A stretch of 64,000 nucleotides of DNA, from the NCBI GenBank assembly GCA_013360295.1, contig JABWCL010000005.1:62001-126000 (forward strand), read 5' to 3'. The translations under genes were made by a program, and so were the position numbers. This document shows positions 56,904 through 64,000 of the stretch, piece after piece. The number at the start of each line of letters is the position of its first letter. Positions within the stretch are counted from its first letter, which is position 1. The stretch is from Ignavibacteriaceae bacterium. GTDB lineage: Bacteria > Bacteroidota > Ignavibacteria > Ignavibacteriales > Ignavibacteriaceae. The notes beneath the pieces were generated by a model. It was not told where the DNA came from. It saw nothing but the letters and a program-made list of their open reading frames with translations, and did not search any database.

Positions 56904-58697
56904 ATGAACACAATACGCAATTTTTGTATCATAGCGCATATTGATCACGGGAAATCCACCATAGCGGACAGGCTCCTGGAGTATACGGGAACTATCACTG
57001 CCCGCGAGGCAAAGGACCAGGTGCTTGATGATATGGATCTTGAAAGAGAGCGCGGGATAACTATCAAGTCCCACGCCATCCAGATGAAATATAAATCGAA
57101 ATCAGGCGGAGAGTTCACCCTGAACCTTATAGATACCCCCGGCCATGTGGACTTTGCCTATGAGGTATCGCGGTCACTCGCCGCGTGTGAGGGAGCGCTG
57201 CTTATAGTTGACGCATCGCAGGGCGTTGAAGCTCAAACGATAAGCAACCTCTACCAGGCTATTGATTCCGGGCTGGAAATTATACCGGTACTTAATAAAA
57301 TTGACCTTCCGAGTGCGGAGATAGAAAAAGTAAAACACCAGGTCATAGACCTGATTGGGTGTAAGGATGAAGACATAATCCTTGCAAGTGCCAAGGCTAA
57401 CCTCGGAATACAGGATATTCTGGAAGCGGTGATCGCAAGAGTGCCGCCGCCGGTGGGCGACCCTAATCTGCCTCTTCAGGCTTTGATTTTCGATTCTGTG
57501 TTTGATAGCTATCGTGGCGCGATTGCCTACATCAGAATAGTAAATGGTACTCTGCGTGAAAAAGATAAACTGATGTTTTTCGCCCATACAAAAGATTATG
57601 ACGCTGAAGAAGTGGGAGTTCTGGGGTTAAAGAGAATGCGGACCGGGGAATTATCAGCCGGCAATGTTGGGTACCTTATTTCCGGAATCAAGGATGTTCA
57701 CGACACTAAAGTCGGTGATACCATAACCCTGCGCAAAGGCGGGGCTTCTGAGCCATTACCGGGTTACAAAGAAGTTAAACCGATGGTCTATAGCGGCTTG
57801 TTCCCGACTAATTCCGAAGAATTCGAAAACCTGCGTGACGCGCTCGAGAAATTTAAACTTAATGATTCGGCTCTGGTTTATCAGCCGGAGTCCTCGGCTG
57901 CGCTGGGTTTTGGTTTCAGGTGCGGTTTCCTCGGGCTGCTTCATATGGAAATAGTGCAGGAAAGGCTCTACAGGGAATTCAATCAGTCCATTATTACCAC
58001 GCTGCCGAACGTTGAGTATATTGTATATAAAAAGAATGGTACTGAACTGGTGGTTGATAACCCCGCGGAAATGCCGCCGGTCGGAGAGATAGACAGGATT
58101 GAAGAGCCGTATGTAAAATCGCAGATCGTCACTCCGAGTGAGTACGTGGGGAATATTATGAAACTCGCGACTGATAAAAGGGGCATATACAAGAATACAA
58201 CATACCTGGACCCGACAAGAGCAGACCTGCAGTATGAGTTCCCCCTTTCCGAGATCATATTCGATTTTTATGATAAATTAAAATCCACTACACGCGGTTA
58301 CGCTTCTTTTGATTATGAATTTATGGGCTACCGCGAGTCCGACCTCGTTAAACTCGATATCCTGCTCAACGGCGATACTGTTGATTCACTTTCAATGATC
58401 GTTCACCGGTCCAAGTCTTACGACTGGGGGCGGAAAGTATGCGACAAACTAAAGGAACTAATCCCGCGCCAGTTGTTTGAGATATCAATCCAGGCGGCGA
58501 TCGGGACAAAAGTCATTTCCAAGTCTGTTGTAAAAGCTTTGCGCAAAAATGTTATCGCTAAGTGTTACGGCGGGGATATCAGCCGTAAGCGGAAACTCCT
58601 CGAGAGGCAGAAGGAAGGAAAGAAGAGAATGAAGCAGGTCGGAAATGTTGAAATTCCGCAGGAAGCCTTTTTGGCAGTGCTTCAGATAGAAGATTAG
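56904..58697 (+). CDS. lepA: Elongation factor 4 (LepA)
   Basis: 597 residues, the usual length. G1 is [11 protein letters not shown]3 DTPGHVDF, G4 NKIDLPSA; the LepA-specific C-terminus ([26 protein letters not shown]) is complete. LepA is a translational GTPase that back-translocates ribosomes under stress. The ATG is chosen over a TTG three codons upstream because family members start MNTIRNF. The 240-bp spacer before it has no gene, only short inverted repeats. Confidence 0.97.
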   Translation: MNTIRNFCIIAHIDHGKSTIADRLLEYTGTITAREAKDQVLDDMDLERERGITIKSHAIQMKYKSKSGGEFTLNLIDTPGHVDFAYEVSRSLAACEGALLIVDASQGVEAQTISNLYQAIDSGLEIIPVLNKIDLPSAEIEKVKHQVIDLIGCKDEDIILASAKANLGIQDILEAVIARVPPPVGDPNLPLQALIFDSVFDSYRGAIAYIRIVNGTLREKDKLMFFAHTKDYDAEEVGVLGLKRMRTGELSAGNVGYLISGIKDVHDTKVGDTITLRKGGASEPLPGYKEVKPMVYSGLFPTNSEEFENLRDALEKFKLNDSALVYQPESSAALGFGFRCGFLGLLHMEIVQERLYREFNQSIITTLPNVEYIVYKKNGTELVVDNPAEMPPVGEIDRIEEPYVKSQIVTPSEYVGNIMKLATDKRGIYKNTTYLDPTRADLQYEFPLSEIIFDFYDKLKSTTRGYASFDYEFMGYRESDLVKLDILLNGDTVDSLSMIVHRSKSYDWGRKVCDKLKELIPRQLFEISIQAAIGTKVISKSVVKALRKNVIAKCYGGDISRKRKLLERQKEGKKRMKQVGNVEIPQEAFLAVLQIED

Positions 58698-58709
58698 TCC
58701 TGCCCAAAT

Positions 58710-59582
58710 ATGGATACCGGCGATAAGAAAGCGGGATTCTTTAAACATCACGGGTTTAAGGATATCATTAAGATATTACTTATTTCGGTTGCGGTTGTTG
58801 TTTTTCTCCGGTTCTTTGTGCTTGGTATGTATCTCATTCCATCCTCCTCTATGGAGAAGACGCTGGTCTCAGGCGATATCGTGATCATAAACAAGATGTC
58901 GTATGGCATCAAATTTATCTTTCCTGATAATAAAAGAATCGCAAATAAAAGAAATTTTACCTTCCTTGAATATGGCAGGCCGGAAAGGAACGATGTTATC
59001 GTATTCCAGTTACCTCAGTCCCCGGCTGAATATGAAAAATCTGAGGAAGTAGACTACATTAAAAGAGTTGCCGGCCTGCCCGGTGAAAAGCTTGAAATTA
59101 TTAATAAAAAATTGTATATCAATGGTGCATTTGTTCCGCCTTTGCCGCCTTTTCTCTTTGATAAATCTGTTAAAGAAAGAGGAAGGGAAGAGCCAAGAAT
59201 ATTCCCCAAAGGTGCACGGTGGAATGAGGATAATTACGGCCCGGTATTTGTCCCGTATAAAGGCTACAAACTTAAACTCAATGCAATAAATATTGAAACG
59301 TGGATTGAAACGATCAACCACGACCTGGGGAGGGATGCCGTAACGAGGGAAGGGGGGAAAATATTGATTGACGGCAGGGAGAGCAATGAGTATATTTTTA
59401 AGAAGAATTATTACTTTGTGCTTGGTGATAACCGTGATGACAGTTTCGACAGCAGGTTTTGGGGCTTTGTTCCCGAAGACCATATTGTCGGTAAGGCGTT
59501 CCTTGTTTTTGTATCATTCAATGAAGAATCTGAATCAATAGAACAGAGTATCAGAAGAGACCGAATACTTAAAAGAATTTAA
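58710..59582 (+). CDS. lepB: Signal peptidase I
   Basis: 290 residues with one N-terminal membrane anchor (residues 18-38). The catalytic Ser 47 lies in SSSMEKTLVSGD and Lys 118 in DYIKRVAGLPGE; the conserved box E region LGDNRDDSFDSRFWGFV follows. It removes signal peptides of exported proteins. The lepA-lepB order with a 12-bp gap matches the E. coli operon and many others. Confidence 0.95.
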   Translation: MDTGDKKAGFFKHHGFKDIIKILLISVAVVVFLRFFVLGMYLIPSSSMEKTLVSGDIVIINKMSYGIKFIFPDNKRIANKRNFTFLEYGRPERNDVIVFQLPQSPAEYEKSEEVDYIKRVAGLPGEKLEIINKKLYINGAFVPPLPPFLFDKSVKERGREEPRIFPKGARWNEDNYGPVFVPYKGYKLKLNAINIETWIETINHDLGRDAVTREGGKILIDGRESNEYIFKKNYYFVLGDNRDDSFDSRFWGFVPEDHIVGKAFLVFVSFNEESESIEQSIRRDRILKRI

Positions 59583-59585
59583 CAA

Positions 59586-61574
59586 ATGAAAATATTAAAT
59601 TTCCACACTGCAATTTTTGTGCTTGTTGCCCTTATGTTTGCCGCCCCTCCGGAGGCTGCTTTCGCTAAGGAGCGTACAAAGTATTTTATTTTCTTCCGTG
59701 ATAAGGGGGAAGGAAATTCACTTCAGAAACTGCAGTCGAAACTTAGCGAAGCATCAAAATCGCTTTCTCCGTCTGCGCTTCTAAGGAGAGAGAAAACCAG
59801 CGCCGGAGAAAATGTTACATACGAAGATATTCCGGTTGAGCAGGTTTACGTAAATGCTCTGGAGAATTATGGTATTGAGATAATCCACCGGTTGGACTGG
59901 TTCAACGCAGTTTCCGCTTACCTGGATCAGAATCAGCTTAACGCGGTAAAAAATTTGAAATTTGTATCTCGTATAGAACCCGTGAAAAAACTTCCTCTGA
60001 AAGGTATGCCTGAAGAGGCAGCTAACATAGCTAGCAACCCCGCGAAGTTTAGTTCGGACAGGTACGGGCAATCTTACACACAACTTGCGATCTCGGATGT
60101 AACAAGGGTGCACTCCGCAGGAATAACCGGGTCAGGCGTTAAGGTGGGGATCCTTGACACCGGATTTGACTGGCAAAGGCACGAGGCTCTGAAGACGAGG
60201 AATGTAATCTCCGAAAAAGATTTTATCTTCAACGATAATATAACAGCGAATGAAGCCGGTGACGCGACGGGACAGCATAATCACGGCACATACGTTTTTG
60301 GTATTATCGGAGGGTATAAAGACAGCGTAATGATCGGCGCGGCTTACGATGCGTCATTTATGCTTGCGAAGACGGAAGATGTAAGGTCTGAAAAACATAT
60401 CGAAGAAGATAACTATGTCGCCGCCCTTCAGTGGATGGAGAATCAGGGTGTTGATATTACCACCAGTTCGCTTGGCTATAATACATTTGACGCGGGGGAA
60501 ACCTCTTATACATACAGTAATATGGACGGTAAAACCACGATCGTAACAAAAGCGGCGGAACTTGCTTTCAGTAAAGGGATACTCACTATGACTGCGGCAG
60601 GGAATGAGGGGAACGGTGCCTGGTTTCACGTCATTGCACCCGGGGATGGTTTTAATACGATGGCAGTCGGAGCTGTTTCCGGTGATGACAGTGTTGCTTC
60701 TTTCAGTTCACGCGGCCCGACCTACGACGGCAGAGTAAAGCCGGATATTGTTGCACAGGGTGTTTTTGTTTATGGTACCAGGGCTTCAACGGATGATGAA
60801 TATCTTTTTAATAACGGAACATCTGCAGCAACTCCGATTGCATCCGGCATAGCGGCGCTTGTCCTTTCGGTGCATCCGCATCTCAGTAACGTTCAGCTGC
60901 GTAGTATACTAAGGCAGACGGCGAATAATTCAGCGACGCCGAATAACTACAGGGGATACGGGCTCCTCTCTGCAGTGAGAGCCATCGAATTCCCGACTAT
61001 CGAACAGCAGGGATTCAATTTTATGATGCACAAAGTGGTTGTTGATAGTATTGACCGGAACGCTCTGTTTTATATGCACTTTAATGTGGATAACAGGAAA
61101 GATTCCGTTCTGATGACTCTCAGTGGCGTGAAGTATAAAGCAGCCATCCCTTCATTCGGCGCGGATCAGCAGGTCAAATTCCGTTTCTCGTATTATGGCG
61201 AAGACGGCAGTTACAGGATGTATCCGCGGAAAGGTTATCTCAATTTCAATTACGGGAGTACCGATGTCCGTACTACTTCGGTATCAAATGTTACTTTAGG
61301 TTTTTTAATAAACCAGAACTATCCGAATCCTTTTAACAGCGGAACTACGGTTTCCTTCGTATCAGCTTTCAAGGATGACGCGCTTGTGGAAATATACACC
61401 ATACTCGGAGAAAAAGTAAAGATTCTGCACGCAGGTGTAATCAATTCTGGCCTTAATGAGTTTATATGGGACGGACGGGATGATGCCGGGAACCCCCTCG
61501 CGACGGGTGTTTATATCGCGAGAGTCAAAATGGGCACGGATATCCAGGCGTCGAAGATGCTGCTTCTGCGCTGA
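59586..61574 (+). CDS. Secreted subtilisin-like protease with C-terminal sorting domain
   Basis: 662 residues with a signal peptide (FVLVALMFAAPPEAAFA). An inhibitor-like prodomain (about 30-150) precedes the S8 catalytic domain: Asp 191 in GILDTGFDWQ, His 233 in QHNHGTYVFG and Ser 413 in NGTSAATPIASG. The last 85 residues (from NYPNPFNSGT to SKMLLLR) are a FlgD-like/T9SS type A sorting domain common in Ignavibacteria. It should be exported to the surface or medium. It starts three bases after the signal peptidase gene. Confidence 0.94.
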   Translation: MKILNFHTAIFVLVALMFAAPPEAAFAKERTKYFIFFRDKGEGNSLQKLQSKLSEASKSLSPSALLRREKTSAGENVTYEDIPVEQVYVNALENYGIEIIHRLDWFNAVSAYLDQNQLNAVKNLKFVSRIEPVKKLPLKGMPEEAANIASNPAKFSSDRYGQSYTQLAISDVTRVHSAGITGSGVKVGILDTGFDWQRHEALKTRNVISEKDFIFNDNITANEAGDATGQHNHGTYVFGIIGGYKDSVMIGAAYDASFMLAKTEDVRSEKHIEEDNYVAALQWMENQGVDITTSSLGYNTFDAGETSYTYSNMDGKTTIVTKAAELAFSKGILTMTAAGNEGNGAWFHVIAPGDGFNTMAVGAVSGDDSVASFSSRGPTYDGRVKPDIVAQGVFVYGTRASTDDEYLFNNGTSAATPIASGIAALVLSVHPHLSNVQLRSILRQTANNSATPNNYRGYGLLSAVRAIEFPTIEQQGFNFMMHKVVVDSIDRNALFYMHFNVDNRKDSVLMTLSGVKYKAAIPSFGADQQVKFRFSYYGEDGSYRMYPRKGYLNFNYGSTDVRTTSVSNVTLGFLINQNYPNPFNSGTTVSFVSAFKDDALVEIYTILGEKVKILHAGVINSGLNEFIWDGRDDAGNPLATGVYIARVKMGTDIQASKMLLLR

Positions 61575-61602
61575 GTTAAATACTATTCATATTCCGGGGT
61601 GA

Positions 61603-61935
61603 TTATGCAGGCACCCCCACTTTACCGTCTATTACCGGTGTTACGAGTATAAGGGGTTCATCGGGTACGCCGAACTCTGAAAAGATCTCCTCAAATAAAC
61701 CTATTTCAAGGTTTCTCTTACGAAGTTTTTCGAACGACTTCCAGGTCATTAAGCCGCCACGCTCATCCTGCGGGGCGTCAAATTTATAAGAGGAGGAATA
61801 ATCCTCTTCAACTTTCGAGCGGAGAAAATTGACCTTCTCCTCATCGCTGCCGTCAATCCTGTAACTCGCCGCCCGGAAATTTTTAATCCTTCCGTCGTCA
61901 ATATCAAGATAGATGTTAAGGACTATTTCTTCCAT
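61603..61935 (-). CDS. Small hypothetical protein
   Basis: 110 residues without signal or membrane segments; alpha/beta, acidic, start MEEIVLNIYLDID. I do not recognise a family. It follows the small membrane protein gene by 15 bp as the third gene of the symporter operon. Codon use is host-like and a purine-rich site (TGAAAAATGG) precedes the ATG, so I believe it is real. Confidence 0.6.
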   Translation of the reverse strand: MEEIVLNIYLDIDDGRIKNFRAASYRIDGSDEEKVNFLRSKVEEDYSSSYKFDAPQDERGGLMTWKSFEKLRKRNLEIGLFEEIFSEFGVPDEPLILVTPVIDGKVGVPA

Positions 61936-61950
61936 TTTTCACTCAGAGGA

Positions 61951-62154
61951 TCAGTTTACGGCTTTGTCTTTATTCTTCACGACAAATATCACTCCGGCAA
62001 CTATCATAACTGCGCCCCACCAGAGATTAGGATGTGTCTCACCGAGTACGGTAGAAGGAATCTTTCCCGAAACAACGTCAGTAATACCAGCCGCCAAAAT
62101 GATCAGTCCCATTAATCCGAGAATCAATCCGACAAAATACCAGATAGGTTTCAT
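61951..62154 (-). CDS. Small two-helix membrane protein
   Basis: 67 residues, mostly two membrane segments (WYFVGLILGLMGLIILAAGI and WWGAVMIVAGVIFVV) joined by a short polar loop and a basic tail. Found directly after the symporter gene (13 bp). It may be a small accessory subunit of the transporter; no family was recognised. Confidence 0.72.
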   Translation of the reverse strand: MKPIWYFVGLILGLMGLIILAAGITDVVSGKIPSTVLGETHPNLWWGAVMIVAGVIFVVKNKDKAVN

Positions 62155-62167
62155 TGTTATACTCCTC

Positions 62168-63829
62168 TCACCAGAACATTATATTAAGAATTACCAGAAT
62201 GACAAGCGAGATCACAGCCCAGAATTCCGGCCTCTTTAATAGCGGCACATCCGCGTTGTGGTTTTCCGCTGTAAGTCCCTTGACCAGCCCCACTAGTTCC
62301 TCTTTCGGGCGTTTCTTTGTAAAGAGGCTTATGACGATTGTCAATACAAAACAGATTACCCAGGCCCACCACGCGCGCCAGAAATTTGCCGCCATATCGC
62401 TTGAGACATTCGACATTGTGATGAGGCTTTCGTCCAGCCATTTATATTTAACTCCGAGGAACATCGTAAACGAAGATACCATACCGGCAACAAGCCCCCA
62501 GAAAGCTCCGTTTGGCGTTATCCACCAGACGAACATTCCGAGAAGCATAGTAGCGAAGAGCGGCGCGTTGACCCACGAGAAAATCGCCTGCATATAGTCC
62601 ATTATACTAGGGAAACTCTTTGCCCAGTAAGCGGTAACGATACTTATAAGTATGCCCACAATCGTTGCGACCCTTCCCATCCAGAGGAGGTGTTCGGGTG
62701 ATGCCTTCTTGTTAATCACAGATTTATATATGTCGTAAGTCCAGACTGTGTTAAACGCGCTTACATTTCCGGCCTGCCCTGCCATAAATCCTGCCAGCAG
62801 CGCGGTGACTCCTAAACCAACCAATCCGGAGGGATAATAACGCGCGATCAGCAGAGGGAGGGCCGAGTCGTAATTCACTACCCCGTTATCCTCAAGCAGT
62901 TTGAATCCGCTGTTTGCGTCATTTGCAAGTACAAGAGCGATCAGTCCGGTAACGATTACGAGAAACGGAACCGCCATTTTGAAAAAAGATGCAAGCACCG
63001 GGGTCATCCTCGCGGCGCGGAGGTCTTTCGCCGTAAACGCACGCTGAACAACAAGGAAGTCAGTAGTCCAGTAGCCGAAGGAAAGGACAAAACCGAGTCC
63101 GAGAACTATCCCTCCCCAGGTAACCAGCATACCATTATCCGCGGGGTTTGCCGAAGTTGACCAGAGAGTGTTAAACTGTTGAGGGACTCTGGCGAATACC
63201 TGGTCAATTCCGCCGATTTCAATTATGCCGAGAAGCGAAACAAGAAAAAGCCCGAACCAGATAAGGAAGAACTGGATTATTTCCGTGAAGATTGCGGAGA
63301 GGAGGCCGCTCATTGTGACGTAAACAGCTACCGTGGCAGCTGATACCCACATACTTACGTCCCAGTTCCATCCGAGGAATGTATGCATTACAAGCGCCAT
63401 CGCGTAAAGGTTTATTCCGGAGACAAGTACAGTCATAACGCCAAACGCGATGCCGTTCAGCACACGGGTTTTTTCATCAAATCTTTCTTTAAGGTAACCG
63501 GGTACAGAGTTGATTTTACTGCTGTAATAAAAGGGCATCATATAGATACCGAGGAAGAGCATCGCTGGGATAGCGCCGATCCAGTAGAAGTGCGCGACAT
63601 ACATTCCGTATTTGAACGTATTGCCTGCCATTCCGAGAAGTTCAAGCGCGCCGAGGTTGGCGGAGAGAAAAGCAAGCCCTGCTACCCAGGAACTGTTTTT
63701 TCTTCCTGCCATAAAAAAATCATTTTCGCCTTTAGTGAATTTTTTAAGGTACCATCCGATACCAAGAATAAATCCAAAGTATGCCGCTATTATAAGCCAG
63801 TCGGCAAACGTAAGTCCTATTGTATTCAA
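62168..63829 (-). CDS. Sodium:solute symporter (SSS family)
   Basis: 553 residues with about 13-14 membrane segments. The SSS pattern begins with FADWLIIAAYFGFILGIGWYL, the motif GRKNSSWVAGLAFLSANLGA and the Na-site region QAGNVSAFNTVWTYDIY. Sugar-type SGLT transporters share these features, but the substrate (sugar, amino acid or carboxylate) is not given by the sequence. It is the first gene of a three-gene minus-strand operon. Confidence 0.93.
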   Translation of the reverse strand: MNTIGLTFADWLIIAAYFGFILGIGWYLKKFTKGENDFFMAGRKNSSWVAGLAFLSANLGALELLGMAGNTFKYGMYVAHFYWIGAIPAMLFLGIYMMPFYYSSKINSVPGYLKERFDEKTRVLNGIAFGVMTVLVSGINLYAMALVMHTFLGWNWDVSMWVSAATVAVYVTMSGLLSAIFTEIIQFFLIWFGLFLVSLLGIIEIGGIDQVFARVPQQFNTLWSTSANPADNGMLVTWGGIVLGLGFVLSFGYWTTDFLVVQRAFTAKDLRAARMTPVLASFFKMAVPFLVIVTGLIALVLANDANSGFKLLEDNGVVNYDSALPLLIARYYPSGLVGLGVTALLAGFMAGQAGNVSAFNTVWTYDIYKSVINKKASPEHLLWMGRVATIVGILISIVTAYWAKSFPSIMDYMQAIFSWVNAPLFATMLLGMFVWWITPNGAFWGLVAGMVSSFTMFLGVKYKWLDESLITMSNVSSDMAANFWRAWWAWVICFVLTIVISLFTKKRPKEELVGLVKGLTAENHNADVPLLKRPEFWAVISLVILVILNIMFW

Positions 63830-63958
63830 TCAGCCACCTACAGTGATTAATAGAAGAATTTTAACTCGCTTAATCTAATTAAAATAAATGGTTTTTTATA
63901 GTGAAGACGGCAGATAAAACTGAACTGTGGCGAGGTTTTTCCGGAGAATTGAGAAAAC

Positions 63959-63995
63959 AAAAAAAGCTGTATCGTTCAGTTGACGATACAGCTTT
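63959..63995 (-). terminator. Intrinsic terminator of a gene beyond the right edge
   Basis: A perfect 13-bp stem (AAAGCTGTATCGT/ACGATACAGCTTT) with a 7-base loop and a T7 run on the minus strand would end a minus-strand gene lying to the right of the window. The 130 bp between it and the symporter start should hold the symporter promoter. Confidence 0.8.
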
Positions 63996-64000
63996 GATGA

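Noticed and set aside
1-64000. CRISPR array, tRNA or rRNA genes, complete insertion sequence, phage integrase
   Set aside because: I saw no regularly spaced repeats, no tRNA-like cloverleaf, no transposase and no recombinase; the island carries only flanking repeats.

Overview
The window looks like chromosome of a bacterium of the Ignavibacteria (Bacteroidota/Chlorobi side). The evidence is a subtilase with a C-terminal secretion/sorting tail of the Por/T9SS kind, a bacillithiol gene (bshA), a multiheme cytochrome respiration locus, GDP-fucose and heptose sugar genes, many lipoproteins, and two good sigma-54 (-24/-12) promoter matches. The phylum call is inference from gene content; no rRNA or tRNA gene is present.

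Layout. 1-7.3 kb: the 3' end of purL, a YihY-like membrane protein, a large multi-PAS hybrid histidine kinase, a TerB/PH-like protein and L-2-hydroxyglutarate oxidase. 7.4-13 kb: GDP-L-fucose synthesis (fcl, gmd), a small PH-like membrane protein, a secreted S9 peptidase, and an unknown gene behind a hairpin-rich leader. 13.1-16.4 kb: nadA-ridA on the minus strand. Divergent from them is a sigma-54 promoter with a strong terminator about 95 nt downstream and no ORF between, which I read as a small RNA with an anti-Shine-Dalgarno C/U-rich stretch. A TPR-like membrane protein follows. 16.6-22.5 kb: metH with a translationally coupled pentapeptide-repeat gene, hldD, and a very acidic small protein. 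23-27.2 kb: a respiratory locus with a monoheme cytochrome c, a 13-heme cytochrome c/cytochrome b fusion and a 7-heme NapC/NirT protein. 27.4-32.1 kb: an envelope operon (two lipoproteins, a beta-barrel/transglutaminase-like fusion, a FecR-like protein) with a sigma-54 promoter in front.

32.4-47.5 kb is an accessory defence island of lower GC. It starts beside what looks like a truncated host gene end. It carries a PD-(D/E)XK nuclease gene between two 91%-identical 141-bp repeats. Next is a tight five-gene operon: HerA-like ATPase, NurA-like nuclease, DNA methyltransferase, dGTPase-like HD hydrolase and a Pol-beta-fold nucleotidyltransferase. Last is a type III restriction-modification pair behind a 5'-truncated RecG/AlbA-like gene. 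The type III segment is bracketed by a 37-bp direct repeat that is the 3' end of the arsC/Spx-like gene on its right, which marks that gene's 3' end as an integration site. No integrase is visible. The HerA-NurA-MTase-dGTPase-NTase combination is the best candidate for an undescribed system here.

47.5-64 kb returns to host sequence: an ArsC/Spx-like protein and OsmC; a minus-strand four-gene overlapping operon (heparinase-like, PfkB kinase, RmlD-like reductase, GH13 amylase); then bshA, an RsmF-like rRNA methyltransferase, lepA, signal peptidase I and a secreted subtilase on the plus strand; and a minus-strand sodium:solute symporter operon at the right edge.
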